A stretch of DNA of 64,000 nt from Rhizobium sophorae (GCF_013087515.1 NZ_JABFCN010000055.1:1-64000); one strand, 5' to 3'. Counted from the first letter of the stretch, positions 1-9,207 are shown. Notes: a model not told the origin generated them from the letters alone. Numbers and translations are program-made.

Positions 1-2
1 GC

Positions 3-3000
3 TCAATTCTCAATGGAAATTATGCGCCTAACCGGCTCAGTTCTGCGTGGAAAACAACAGACTTCATCGACAAGCGACTCAGGATGTTGCGGCTCAAGTT
101 GCTTGTGATCGCCGACAAGGACTACCCATGCACCCGCTTGGATCGGGACGGCAAGTTCGCTCGCTGTGCACCTGGCAGCCTCATCAACGATCACAAGATC
201 GAAGGGTGTCGACGTGAGGCCTAAGGCCGATCGGCCTAGGCCGACGCAAGTACCCGCCACGATCTGGCGCGTTCCTGCGAGGAATGTCTCGAGGCTTCGC
301 TGTTCCGTCGAAACGGTTCCGACAAAATCTCGGGCAAGGGCCGCTACAGTCTGGAACCTTGCAACTCGCTCAGCGCTCGGTCGCGTATCGATCGGTACTG
401 ATTTCAGCGCAGAGCTAACGAGCGTCGCCACGATCTCTTCCTCAGACGTCTCGAGAGGCAGCGCGCCACCAAGACCTAGCTCCAGAATTTGCCGATCGAT
501 AGTTTCTCGAAGGGCATTCACGCGCTGTTCCGAGTTTTCCTCGTCCTTCAGAGCGAGCAAACGTGAAGCAACTGGACGCACGGCCAACTCAATACTTGTC
601 AAAGCATCCGCCAACTCGTCAGGGATTCCCAGCCCACGAGCTGCGACGCCAAGGCGCTCGCGCATCTCAGCACGGAACCTGTCTTTCTGAAGCTGTTCGA
701 CGCGCTCGACATGGAACGGCAGCAGTCGATCGGAAACAACGCCTTCATTCCCGACACGCAGAATGCTTGGCACCTCACCTGCACGCGCGAATAATTTTAA
801 GACGGCCTCAGCCGCATTGTTGACCGCCTCGTGCGCTTGGCTTGCGAGAAGAACGTTGCGTGCCAGTCCGCTAGTAAGGGCCGCATGCACGAGAGCGGCT
901 ATGAAGACAGTCTTCCCGGTCCCCGGGGGCCCTTGAACGAGAGCAAGCGGCCGTGTGGCGAGTACGGAGGACAGCGCCTCAGCCTGTTGATCGTTGAGCT
1001 CGTACTGAGCCTTCAATTCATCCGCAGGCCTCCGATCCGATAGAAGCTGCGGGCGTGACGCAGTGCGAGGATCCAGAATCCTGATAAGATCTTTCGTTCG
1101 TGACGTCCGCCCTATTATCCTCTTGACTGCCGCTTGCCGCCTGTCGAGGCTCGATTCCTCCATTCGGCTCCGGAAACGAAGTTCATCGCCTTCTTCGACA
1201 AGTGGAGGTCCACCACCCTGGTCGTGACGCACGCTTTCCAGATACAGCGTATCAGTTTTCGAGCGCTGAAGGTCAAGTTGACCGACGGGACGCCAGTTGC
1301 CGTTTCGGTCTTCTCGTTCGACCATCACTCGATCGCGACGGTTGTAGTCGAACGACCCGCTGAGAAGGTCGAAGTGGACTTTGTGGCGGTTTGCACCCCG
1401 GTCAAAAACGCTTGCGCTGGTGACCTGACCATACGTGACAAGTTCGCGTTCCTCGTCGACAAGGGTCTCCCAAAGTCTTGCCACATCAATCTGTCCGGTA
1501 GGGGAGCCTTCCGCAGCAATCGCTTCGATCAGGTCGTCCTCGGGGGGCTCCCCTTGAATAATGTCGCGCTCTTCCCCGAGTTCTTGGACGGTGTCTGCAG
1601 CCTGCGCCTCCATCGCCTTGACGTTGGCCTCCCCCAAAGCCGCGACGACATCCTCACGCTCCAGTATCGGCAGTATTGCGCTGAGACCAGTTGTTGGACC
1701 ATCCACGACGACAATCGGCGTATCTATGTATCCAAATTCAAACCTCTGATTCGACTTAATCTTTGACTGCTCAATCGGGCGCCTATCGAGACGGAACGGC
1801 TTCCCGCCCGCGTCAACTCGGATCTCAAGCTCTTCGCAAGCGCCGCGGATGATCAGGGCCCGATTCCACTGTGCCTTTCGGAGAAAGTACCTTCCCTCAT
1901 CTGAGAGCAATGGACCTGCCTCGACGTGTTGACTTGTCAGCCGTAGAACCTGGCTTTCTTCACTCGCGACATCATGGCTGTTAAGTGCGTCGATCAGCGG
2001 AAGCAAGGTGGCGTTTGCTGGTTCGTCATTGCGAACTTTGACAATGGCCTCGCGCACCCATGAAGCAGGCTTTGACGTACTCCCTTCAAGCAGCTCTTTT
2101 GCGATCTCGGTGACAGCAAAGCAGTCACGCTCGTAACGACCGCCGCTTTCGGGAGAGTACCGGGAAGTCGCCGTGTCGCCGTCACTCAATGCCGTGAAAT
2201 CGATCAGATCCACAATCACTGGATCGCCAGGCTCTGCTACGTTCAGAAGGATGTTCGCAGGCTTCAAATCGCCATGTGCCAAACGCAGGGCGTGGAGTCC
2301 TTCAACCCTTCCAGAAATTGCAGCGATGAATTGCAGCCGCGAACTCTCATCGAAGTCCGATTGCTGTTCAGCAAGCACTCGCTCAACATTCGGAAGGTCG
2401 ATCCACTCCTGCACCATTACGATCGCGTCGCCGAGCCACATTGTGCCGACTATCTTTGCACACCCCTCGGGTTCGAGAGCTGCCAGCTCGGCGACCTGGT
2501 CAAGGAAGTCAAGGATCCGAGGACCTTCCTTTGTCTGGTCTCCCCAAGCAGCCCGCTTCCAAACCTTTACTAAAAGATCTCTGCCATCCTTGGCTGCACG
2601 CCAAAGGGCCCGGGTTTCATCGTCGCATAGGACTTCAGAAGGTGGATAGGCTTGGAAGAGGGCCATCTGACTCTTGATCGCACCACGATGCCGTTCCAAA
2701 CCTTCGATGACCTCCGCGGGCGTGGGACGTACAGAGACAGCAGCGTTGAAAGCAGTCAAAGCGGCGCCGGCATCTTTGAATCTTTGCATCGGTTCGAGCG
2801 CAAGGGCGCTTTCGAACCAGCCATGTAGCTCAAGATACTCTCCCGTGGCATCAGCAGAGGAAGACCATTCAGGGAATCCACTTGCCGCCTTAGGGGTCAC
2901 GCCTAGAAGCAGGCGATGTATTACTGAGGCTGCCAGAAAGACATCCCTTCGCTTTGGTGTCGTTTCGACCCCGAACAGGTCTTCAGGAAGCTTTCCAGTG

Positions 3001-4160
3001 GACAAGAATTGAAAGCGCGATTCTCCAAGAGAACGTACGTCGGGATAACTCGCTGCCATTAGGTGGGAAATGCGGACGGTCGATGGCCGCTGGACCCAGA
3101 CGCTATGTTGACCGAGGTCGAGGTGTGCCGCTTCCGCAAGGTGCAATGCGTCGATCGAAACAAGCAATTGCCGCGCCAACTCAATACGATCGGAGCGGCT
3201 AAGTTCGCTGAGCTCGGTTCCGGCAAAGTCGGCCAGTCTTTGCAGACGTCTCCTGCGCTCGAAGACTTCCCAGTATCTGACACCAAAGTTTGGATCTCGC
3301 GTCTTGCCATCGATGATCACATTATCGCAGTGATCACAGCGATCCTGCAGATACGCAATCACCTCTTGTTCCCGGCCAGCAATCTCGCCACGACCTTTCT
3401 CGGTCTGAAACCGCGTTTCCGCTTTTGTAAAATCCCACAGCCTCAGCACTCCGAGGGTCGGTGATTCTCTCTCATCGCTGGCTTCGAATTCGGCATAGAT
3501 GCCTTGAGGGTGCTCAAAAGATGGAGCCGTGGACGTAGCGTAGTAGCCCCCATACGTACGCCTTCCCGGCACGAAGACGCCTTTGCTGACGTTGAAGAAT
3601 TTAGCGAGCTGATCCTTCCACTCCGGCGAGGTGAGCAGGCCAGCCGGTGAGGCTTTGCCGAAGGTTTCGATTCGCTTCGGGACTGATTTCAAGGCAGATG
3701 TGAATGCTGCAACGGGCATGACAGCACGTCGTTCAGTCTCAGCCACCCCGCCGAAATCCGCGACTTTGGTCAACACAACCAAACCCTGCACCTTTGGCAC
3801 GATGACGTTTGAGCCTTTGGCGTGACGTTTTAAGTGTGCTTCGAGCTGGATGTATATATTTCGTGCATTCGCAGAGATCTTTGCCACAGGAGAGGGTCCA
3901 TGATCCTTTCCAGCATTGAACCAATTGCCGTCCCGGCTCTCGATTGGACCGTTCCAATGTTTAAGATCAACGACAAGAATGCGATCGTCCGCCACGATGA
4001 TAACATCTATCTCGCGGCTGGAGCCCGCAGCCGTAGCTAGATCAAGGTTCGTGTAGGCAAACCAATGCGGAGGAAGCGATGCAAGTGACTCAATTCCCTT
4101 GACTTCGCGCTCGTGCAGCCCATTACCGCAGTTGATGATTTTCAAGCGAGCCTCCCCCAC
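3..4160 (-). CDS. NERD / kinase-like / SF1 helicase fusion, lacking the second helicase domain
   Basis: The 1385-residue product starts with a NERD nuclease-like domain (about 15-130), with E50-I-D52 and D65-L-K67 as likely active-site elements. Two protein-kinase-like stretches follow. The first is degenerate (HLDLGQHSV near 346-354). The second is better preserved, with a candidate lysine near 532 and HGDLKPANILL at 629-639, but DFT replaces DFG. After a linker comes an SF1 helicase RecA1 domain with GPPGTGKT at 1077-1084 and a late IVDEAA Walker B followed by GDHKQL. The frame then hits TGA at 5-3, about 20 residues past GDHKQL, so the RecA2 domain with motifs IV-VI is absent. All three frames have stops nearby, so this may be a frameshift, an insertion or a truncated gene; the window edge hides the answer. 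A role in DNA processing or phage defence is inferred from the domains only. Confidence 0.8.
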   Translation of the reverse strand: MGEARLKIINCGNGLHEREVKGIESLASLPPHWFAYTNLDLATAAGSSREIDVIIVADDRILVVDLKHWNGPIESRDGNWFNAGKDHGPSPVAKISANARNIYIQLEAHLKRHAKGSNVIVPKVQGLVVLTKVADFGGVAETERRAVMPVAAFTSALKSVPKRIETFGKASPAGLLTSPEWKDQLAKFFNVSKGVFVPGRRTYGGYYATSTAPSFEHPQGIYAEFEASDERESPTLGVLRLWDFTKAETRFQTEKGRGEIAGREQEVIAYLQDRCDHCDNVIIDGKTRDPNFGVRYWEVFERRRRLQRLADFAGTELSELSRSDRIELARQLLVSIDALHLAEAAHLDLGQHSVWVQRPSTVRISHLMAASYPDVRSLGESRFQFLSTGKLPEDLFGVETTPKRRDVFLAASVIHRLLLGVTPKAASGFPEWSSSADATGEYLELHGWFESALALEPMQRFKDAGAALTAFNAAVSVRPTPAEVIEGLERHRGAIKSQMALFQAYPPSEVLCDDETRALWRAAKDGRDLLVKVWKRAAWGDQTKEGPRILDFLDQVAELAALEPEGCAKIVGTMWLGDAIVMVQEWIDLPNVERVLAEQQSDFDESSRLQFIAAISGRVEGLHALRLAHGDLKPANILLNVAEPGDPVIVDLIDFTALSDGDTATSRYSPESGGRYERDCFAVTEIAKELLEGSTSKPASWVREAIVKVRNDEPANATLLPLIDALNSHDVASEESQVLRLTSQHVEAGPLLSDEGRYFLRKAQWNRALIIRGACEELEIRVDAGGKPFRLDRRPIEQSKIKSNQRFEFGYIDTPIVVVDGPTTGLSAILPILEREDVVAALGEANVKAMEAQAADTVQELGEERDIIQGEPPEDDLIEAIAAEGSPTGQIDVARLWETLVDEERELVTYGQVTSASVFDRGANRHKVHFDLLSGSFDYNRRDRVMVEREDRNGNWRPVGQLDLQRSKTDTLYLESVRHDQGGGPPLVEEGDELRFRSRMEESSLDRRQAAVKRIIGRTSRTKDLIRILDPRTASRPQLLSDRRPADELKAQYELNDQQAEALSSVLATRPLALVQGPPGTGKTVFIAALVHAALTSGLARNVLLASQAHEAVNNAAEAVLKLFARAGEVPSILRVGNEGVVSDRLLPFHVERVEQLQKDRFRAEMRERLGVAARGLGIPDELADALTSIELAVRPVASRLLALKDEENSEQRVNALRETIDRQILELGLGGALPLETSEEEIVATLVSSALKSVPIDTRPSAERVARFQTVAALARDFVGTVSTEQRSLETFLAGTRQIVAGTCVGLGRSALGLTSTPFDLVIVDEAARCTASELAVPIQAGAWVVLVGDHKQLEPQHPESLVDEVCCFPRRTEPVRRIISIEN

Positions 4161-4785
4161 AAACCTGGCGGCGATCTTAGCGCGACATCGCCAAGTGGCA
4201 AACTCTAGTAGATCGAGGCGCTTGCGTTTGTTGGGGAAAACGAGTTAGCGCAAGTTATGGCGCCACCTGAATGGCCGCTGCCACTCTTCCCGCTTTCGCT
4301 CCCGATCCCCACGTTACAGAAGCGAACTGAAATCGCATTTCGGAAGCCGTTTTCAGCTGGGCTGCAGTCCTGTGGTCGCCGCTGGGTTAAAGTTTAGTGG
4401 CAGGTCACCCCACGCAAGCCACAGCAGCAACCTGCCGAACCGTCCTTGCCGGAAACTGATGTTGCACTAGCCGAATGACTGGCTGAGTCTAGCATTTTTT
4501 CTATGTCGTGGAAATGTCAGCTCTTCGGCCGCCGTTACTTCGATCTGAATGGCAGATATGGGCGGGAAGCCGTCGTCCCTATACCGCGTCCCGAGCGCAA
4601 TGGCTGGAAAGCAAAAAGGGCGCTCGACCCTTGCGGGGAGCGCCCTTATCCTGTCGGACACGAGCAGCTCGACGACGTCGATACCGCGCGCATCCATTTT
4701 TCAGGCAGGACGGGTATATGGACCCTTTCCGCCGGGGTTTCAAGAGGCGGTTCAGCGGTTCCACACGATAATCGACCGTAGTCGA
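4161..4785. other. intergenic stretch without a supported gene
   Basis: About 620 bases between the helicase start and a small minus-strand gene. Several short overlapping open frames exist, but none has a convincing ribosome site or recognisable protein. The only clear element is the hairpin at 4612-4645. Confidence 0.5.
4612..4645 (-). terminator. rho-independent terminator (minus direction)
   Basis: A perfect 8-bp stem, GGGCGCTC (4618-4625) with GAGCGCCC (4638-4645), has a 12-base loop. Read on the minus strand it is followed by a TTTTT run. It probably ends transcription of the small gene at 4786-4968. Confidence 0.7.
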
Positions 4786-4968
4786 TCAGGAGGCGACCCC
4801 GGTGATCGGATTGACCACGGGTCGTTCGCTTTTGTCCCTGACCCCAGCCGGCTGCACCACCGGCGGCGCCATCGATTCCGCGTCGGCGGGCTCCGGCTTT
4901 TCGGGAACGGCGCCGACATCCTTGGGGCGCCGCTGCTCGGGCTTTACGTTTTGATCATTCGTCGACAT
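4786..4968 (-). CDS. small proline-rich hypothetical protein
   Basis: Sixty residues starting MSTNDQNVKPEQ, rich in Pro, Glu and Val, with no membrane segment or signal peptide, so probably soluble and disordered. The ATG at 4968 is chosen over an upstream in-frame start because a GAAAGAAG purine-rich ribosome site lies just before it. A minus-strand terminator lies 140 bases downstream, which supports a real transcript. No function can be assigned. Confidence 0.55.
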   Translation of the reverse strand: MSTNDQNVKPEQRRPKDVGAVPEKPEPADAESMAPPVVQPAGVRDKSERPVVNPITGVAS

Positions 4969-5038
4969 TGTCAGACTTCTTTCAAAGAAAAAGTCACGGC
5001 CGTCGACTTGGTTCCGGCGATGGGATGGAGGATTACCT

Positions 5039-5680
5039 ATGCTTGACAGGTTTCTGCTGCAAGGGCCCGAGGATGCCCGCTTCACGATCCTGCTGGCGCA
5101 TGGCGCCGGCGCACCGATGGATTCGGCATCGATGACAGCAGCGGCAAATGCACTCGCCGGCGTTGGCTTCCGTGTCGCCCGCTTCGAATTCGCCTATATG
5201 GCCGCCCGCCGTACCTCGGAAGTCCGCAAGCCGCCACCGCGCGCCGAAACGCTCAATCCCGCATACGAGGCGGCCATTGCCGAACTCGGCGCCAGCGGCC
5301 CGTTGATCATCGGCGGGAAGTCGATGGGCGGCCGGGTCGCCAGCATGGTCGCCGACGATCTCCATCGTCGGGGAAAGATTGCCGGCCTGCTCTGCCTCGG
5401 CTATCCCTTCCATCCGCCCGGCCAGCCGCAGAAGCTGCGCACCAGCCATCTCACGGGGCTGACGACGCCCGCGCTGATCTGCCAGGGAACGCGCGACGAA
5501 TTCGGCACGCGGGACGAGGTGGCGGGCTATGATCTGTCAGACAGCATCGAAATCCTCTGGCTCGAGGACGGCGACCACGACCTCAAGCCGCGCAAGATGA
5601 TCTCCGGTTTCTCCAGTGCCGACCACCTCGCCACGATGGCGAAAGCGGTGAAGGCATGGGCCGAACGATTGCCGGTTTGA
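5039..5680 (+). CDS. alpha/beta hydrolase, KANL3/Tex30-like
   Basis: A 213-residue single-domain hydrolase. It has the oxyanion segment LLAHGAGAPMDS (about 18-29), the nucleophile elbow GGKSMGGR (Ser95), a late acid in QGTRDEFG and a catalytic His in DGDHDLKP. This pattern matches the KANL3/Tex30 (dienelactone-hydrolase-like) group of cytoplasmic hydrolases, whose substrate is usually unknown. It stands alone, divergent from the small gene at 4786-4968 and convergent with the RES toxin gene. The ATG at 5039 overlaps the sequence upstream of that small gene, so the two may share a compact promoter region. Confidence 0.8.
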   Translation: MLDRFLLQGPEDARFTILLAHGAGAPMDSASMTAAANALAGVGFRVARFEFAYMAARRTSEVRKPPPRAETLNPAYEAAIAELGASGPLIIGGKSMGGRVASMVADDLHRRGKIAGLLCLGYPFHPPGQPQKLRTSHLTGLTTPALICQGTRDEFGTRDEVAGYDLSDSIEILWLEDGDHDLKPRKMISGFSSADHLATMAKAVKAWAERLPV

Positions 5681-5724
5681 GCATCACCATAGTCTCCGGT
5701 GTCGGCAGCCTGCCCGTGCCGCCT

Positions 5725-6396
5725 TCAGGCCGCAAGCTTCCTGACATCGATGCGCCGCTCGGTGGCGGAAACGGTGATTTCGAAGTGGTCGGCCTGCACC
5801 ACGCCCTGAATATTGCGCGGCCGGTGGGCGACGATCGCCATTCCACCCCTCAGCCGGACACTATCATAGAGGATACCGGCGCCGCCGCTCGAGCGCACCT
5901 CTTCTCCCAGCACCTGCGACGCCGCATAGCTGGTGCCGTCATAGACATCGGGCCGCAGCGTCTGCTCTCCGCGAATGTCGAGGTAATCGCCAATCAGATT
6001 GGCCGAATAGCTGCGATAGGTGCGCGCCATCGTCGCGACCCCGCGCGCGAAGGCCTCGCGCCTGAGATGATGGCCAACCTCGGCCGCAGCTGTGCGAAGA
6101 TCGTCGGCGGCATACCAGGCGCCGAGATCGGGGCCGTTGAAGCGCATTCCTCCCGGCGCGACATGCAGGAATGCCGCCATGACGATGCTGGCATTGGCAA
6201 CGCCATAAACCCACTGGTCCTCGGGAAGCCGTTGGATGCGGTCGGCGACGAGGCGGTCGTTGGTCCAGCCGACGAGTTCCATCACAGCTTCGAGATCGGC
6301 CGCCCTCGTTACTGTCTCAAAAAGCCCGATCGGTGGAAATTGCGACGGGATCAGCCGGTACGACGGACGCGGCGCCTCGGAAAAACGATCGCTCAC
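5725..6396 (-). CDS. RES-domain toxin (NAD+ phosphorylase family)
   Basis: The 223-residue product carries a RES domain: an N-terminal YRLIPSQFPPIGLFE segment, a central region with Arg/Tyr/Glu positions typical of the fold, and a C-terminal RGGMAIVAHRPRNIQG strand. Characterised RES toxins (MbcT, Res) degrade NAD+ and stop growth. The start overlaps the antitoxin stop by four bases (ATGA), so the two are translationally coupled, antitoxin first, as usual for type II RES-Xre modules. The gene appears full length. A second, broken RES gene lies near 30.1-30.7 kb. Confidence 0.88.
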   Translation of the reverse strand: MSDRFSEAPRPSYRLIPSQFPPIGLFETVTRAADLEAVMELVGWTNDRLVADRIQRLPEDQWVYGVANASIVMAAFLHVAPGGMRFNGPDLGAWYAADDLRTAAAEVGHHLRREAFARGVATMARTYRSYSANLIGDYLDIRGEQTLRPDVYDGTSYAASQVLGEEVRSSGGAGILYDSVRLRGGMAIVAHRPRNIQGVVQADHFEITVSATERRIDVRKLAA

Positions 6397-6914
6397 CGGA
6401 AGACGATGTCCGCATCTTCGTAAGGTGTGAAGGCTTCGTCGAGCATATTCGGCTGCATGTAGAGGCCGCCGCGGGCGCCGTCGAGAAACCGGCGTACGGT
6501 CATCAACCCGTCCTGGGTCCCGTTCGTCACGATATCAAGCGGCGGATGCCCGCCGAAAACCGGCGCCTGATGCGGCGTGCGCAGCCAGGCGACGCCAGCG
6601 CGTTCATCGGAAAACAGCACGCCGAGCGCCTGATGGATGCCGAGCACGGCCGAGATGCGGGTCAGCGTATCGACATCGAGCGTGAAAGCGCCGTGCTCGC
6701 GCGCCTGTTTGGCCCAATTGTGATAGGTCGACCGGGAGGGATAGCCGAGCATGAGCAGACGCTGCTCCTCGCTCAGCCCCCAGAGATCGGCGATCGCCAG
6801 AAAAGTTCGCAGGGCCGGGGCGCTCAACTTCTTGCGGTTGGCCGGAGCAAACCGCTCCATTTCGAGCCGCTGCGGCCTCTGGTCTTCCCGTTGCTCCCGT
6901 CGCGCATGCTGCAT
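6393..6914 (-). CDS. Xre/MbcA/ParS-type antitoxin (DUF2384)
   Basis: A 173-residue antitoxin. The N-terminal half is a helix-turn-helix (around SEEQRLLMLGYPSRSTYHNW). The C-terminal half is the DUF2384 domain, ending with GGHPPLDIVTNGTQDGL and a tail that would insert into the toxin active site. The ATG at 6914 is preferred to an upstream in-frame ATG because AGGAGG sits seven bases before it. A GACT-T-AGTC palindrome lies just upstream, consistent with autoregulation by the complex. Confidence 0.88.
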   Translation of the reverse strand: MQHARREQREDQRPQRLEMERFAPANRKKLSAPALRTFLAIADLWGLSEEQRLLMLGYPSRSTYHNWAKQAREHGAFTLDVDTLTRISAVLGIHQALGVLFSDERAGVAWLRTPHQAPVFGGHPPLDIVTNGTQDGLMTVRRFLDGARGGLYMQPNMLDEAFTPYEDADIVFR

Positions 6915-6932
6915 GAAAGCCTCCTGTCTTGA

Positions 6933-6945
6933 ACTAGACTTAGTC
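6933..6945. promoter_or_regulatory. candidate operator of the RES-Xre operon
   Basis: Overlapping short palindromes, ACTA-GACT-TAGT (6933-6944) and GACT-T-AGTC (6937-6945), lie 19-31 bases upstream of the antitoxin ATG. The Xre antitoxin is the natural candidate to bind here. Binding is inferred. Confidence 0.35.
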
Positions 6946-6971
6946 CAAATCTGGGCATTCATCAAGCAAAT

Positions 6972-7892
6972 TTAAAGGCTCGCCTCGCTTGCCGCCTCGC
7001 GGATCGTCTGCATCAAAATCGATTGCGGCAGGGACGGCACGGCGTCGGCGCGCATCGTCAATCCGACAGGCCCCTTTGTCTCGCCGGTATCGACAGGCAG
7101 AAGCGCCAGCCGCCCGTCGGCGACATCGCCGGCCACGACGCCGTTGGAAATGATCCAGATCGCGTCGCTTGCCCTGAGGAAAGCGCGGCCGAAGGAATCC
7201 GACACCGTCTCGATCTGGTTCGGCAGGCTGGAAACGCCGTTGGCGATAAGGAAATTCTCGACCACCGGCCGGATGATCGACCCCCGCGTCGGCATCAGCA
7301 CCGTGTAGTCGCCGAAGCCGGCAAACGGCGATTGCCGGTCGTCGAGCAGTGGATGGCCGGCGCGCACGGCAAACACCACCTGCTCGGAATAAAGATGTTC
7401 GAAGGAAAAGCCCGCCATCATCTCGGCGCCGGCCAGGCGCCCGACGACAAGGTCGAGATCACCGACGCGAAGCTGTTCCAGCAGCACCGCATTCTCGCCG
7501 GTGACGATCTTCACCCTGCTCCAAGTCTTTTCCTTGAGGAAGAGTTCCATCGCCCGCGGCATGATGCGCGATGACACCGTCGGCAGCGCGCCGATACGGA
7601 TCGGCGGCGCATCGGCGAACTGCTCCTGCGACACGGAATCGAGACCCTGGCGCAGCGCCGTCAGCGCCGCACCTGCGTGCCGCAGGAAGACCTCGCCGTA
7701 GCGGGTGATCTTGATGCCGCGGCCGTCGCGCTCGAAAACATCGACACCCAGCACCTGTTCCAGTTCGCGGATCGTCTTGGTGACCGCCGGCTGGCTGACA
7801 TGCAGCAATTCGGCGGCCTTCATGACGCTCTTCTGCCGCGCCACCTCGACAAAGGTTTGCAGATGGCGGAACTTGACCCGGCTGTCGATCAT
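6972..7892 (-). CDS. pcaQ: LysR-type regulator PcaQ
   Basis: A 306-residue LysR regulator. The N-terminal winged HTH spans about 5-65 (FRHLQTFVEVARQKSV, then SQPAVTKTIRELE), followed by the substrate-binding-like effector domain. The divergent position next to pcaDCHGB and the HTH sequence identify it as PcaQ, which in Agrobacterium and Sinorhizobium activates the pca operon in response to beta-carboxymuconate/gamma-carboxymuconolactone. The start could also be the in-frame ATG at 7901, three codons earlier. That ATG lies inside the proposed PcaQ box, so the later ATG at 7892 is preferred. Confidence 0.9.
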   Translation of the reverse strand: MIDSRVKFRHLQTFVEVARQKSVMKAAELLHVSQPAVTKTIRELEQVLGVDVFERDGRGIKITRYGEVFLRHAGAALTALRQGLDSVSQEQFADAPPIRIGALPTVSSRIMPRAMELFLKEKTWSRVKIVTGENAVLLEQLRVGDLDLVVGRLAGAEMMAGFSFEHLYSEQVVFAVRAGHPLLDDRQSPFAGFGDYTVLMPTRGSIIRPVVENFLIANGVSSLPNQIETVSDSFGRAFLRASDAIWIISNGVVAGDVADGRLALLPVDTGETKGPVGLTMRADAVPSLPQSILMQTIREAASEASL

Positions 7893-7899
7893 CGCTCGC

Positions 7900-7915
7900 A
7901 TAACTCCAGGGTTAT
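7900..7915. promoter_or_regulatory. candidate PcaQ binding site
   Basis: ATAACTCCAGGGTTAT reads on the minus strand as ATAACC-N4-AGTTAT. This is close to the published rhizobial PcaQ motif ATAACC-N4-GGTTAA. It lies 73 bases before pcaD and at the pcaQ start, which suits activation of the operon and autocontrol. Confidence 0.6.
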
Positions 7916-7987
7916 CGAAACGCCAATAAATATCATTTTACTTAACCGGATCAACCAGTCAATTTCACCATTCAGGAGGAGAGTGAC

Positions 7988-8797
7988 GTGCAATTCGCCC
8001 GCATAAACGACGTGACGATCCATTATCAGATCATTGGTGCCCCTGCCGACAGGCCGGTGATCGTCTTCGCCAACTCGCTGGGCACGGATTTCCGCATCTG
8101 GCGCGACGTCGTGGTGCGGCTTGCCGGTGAATTCGCCATCGTGCTTTACGACAAGCGCGGCCATGGCCTTTCCGATGTCGGCCAGCTCCCGTCATCGATC
8201 GAGGACCATGCGACGGATCTCGCCGGCCTTCTCGATCTGCTGTCGGTCAAGGATGCCGTCATCTGCGGCCTGTCGGTCGGCGGCCTCATCGCCCAGTCGC
8301 TCTATCACCGCCGCCCGGACCTGGTCCGCGCGCTCATCCTCTGCGACACCGCCCACAAGATCGGCACGATGGAGAGCTGGAACGCCCGCATCGCCGCCGT
8401 CGAGCAAAACGGCATCGGCAGCATCGTCGACGCGGTCATGGAGCGTTGGTTCACGCCCGCCTTCCGCCGGCCCGAGAGCACCGCCTATGCCGGCTATTGC
8501 AACATGCTGACGCGCCAGCCCGTCGGGGGCTATGTCGCCGCCTGCGCCGCGATCCGCGACGCCGATTTCACCGAGGTCGCAAAGACGATCACCGTCCCGA
8601 CGATCTGCATCGTCGGCGACCAGGATGGCTCGACGCCGCCCGATCTCGTGCTTTCGACCGCGAAGCTGATATCAGGCGCTCGCTACGAAGTGATCCGCGA
8701 TTGCGCGCACATTCCCTGCGTCGAGCAACCGGAGGCGCTGACGGCGATCATCCGCGCCTTCCTCACATCCATTCCGCCTGGAGAAGCAAGCCCATGA
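7988..8797 (+). CDS. pcaD: 3-oxoadipate enol-lactonase
   Basis: A 269-residue alpha/beta hydrolase that opens 3-oxoadipate enol-lactone to 3-oxoadipate in the protocatechuate branch of the beta-ketoadipate pathway. It shows the FANSLGTDFRIW oxyanion region (about 28-39), nucleophile Ser96 in CGLSVGG, an acid in VGDQDGSTPP and the catalytic His in CAHIPCVEQP. It is the first gene of the operon, preceded by AGGAGGAG. Its stop overlaps the pcaC start by four bases (ATGA). Confidence 0.93.
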   Translation: MQFARINDVTIHYQIIGAPADRPVIVFANSLGTDFRIWRDVVVRLAGEFAIVLYDKRGHGLSDVGQLPSSIEDHATDLAGLLDLLSVKDAVICGLSVGGLIAQSLYHRRPDLVRALILCDTAHKIGTMESWNARIAAVEQNGIGSIVDAVMERWFTPAFRRPESTAYAGYCNMLTRQPVGGYVAACAAIRDADFTEVAKTITVPTICIVGDQDGSTPPDLVLSTAKLISGARYEVIRDCAHIPCVEQPEALTAIIRAFLTSIPPGEASP

Positions 8798-9198
8798 ATG
8801 AGACCGCCTCCCCTTCCGAGCGCTATCGCCAGGGCATGGCGACCCGCCGCGCCGTGCTCGGCGACGCCCATGTCGACCGCGCCGCCGCCACATCGACCGA
8901 GTTCGACCGCCCCTTCCAGGAGTTGATCACCGAAGCTGCCTGGGGCCATGTCTGGTCGCGCCCGGGACTGACGAAGCGCGAGCGTTCGATCATCACCATC
9001 GCTCTTCTTGCCGCGCTTGGCCAGGACGACGAGGTCGCCATGCATGTGCGCGCCACCGCCAATACCGGGGCGACCCGCGAGGATATCTGCGAGGCGCTGT
9101 TGCATGTGGCGATCTATGCCGGCGTTCCCGCCGCCAATCACGCGATCAAGATCGCAAAGCAGGCTTTTGAACAGATGGACGCCGAAAAGGCGGCCTGA
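8794..9198 (+). CDS. pcaC: 4-carboxymuconolactone decarboxylase
   Basis: A 134-residue stand-alone carboxymuconolactone decarboxylase, the usual length for this family. It converts 4-carboxymuconolactone to 3-oxoadipate enol-lactone. The AhpD-like helical core is visible (PFQELITEAAWGHVWSRPGL, then LTKRERSIITIALLAALGQ and EALLHVAIYAGVPAA). Start at 8794 is set by the ATGA overlap with pcaD and by GGAGAAG upstream. The larger frame extending upstream on the same strand is the shadow of pcaD. Confidence 0.93.
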   Translation: MNETASPSERYRQGMATRRAVLGDAHVDRAAATSTEFDRPFQELITEAAWGHVWSRPGLTKRERSIITIALLAALGQDDEVAMHVRATANTGATREDICEALLHVAIYAGVPAANHAIKIAKQAFEQMDAEKAA

Positions 9199-9207
9199 GG
9201 GAGGAAC

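Noticed and set aside
4467..4697. Small minus-strand frame (76 codons) starting MDARGIDVV
   Set aside because: It contains the terminator hairpin in its middle and has no convincing ribosome site.
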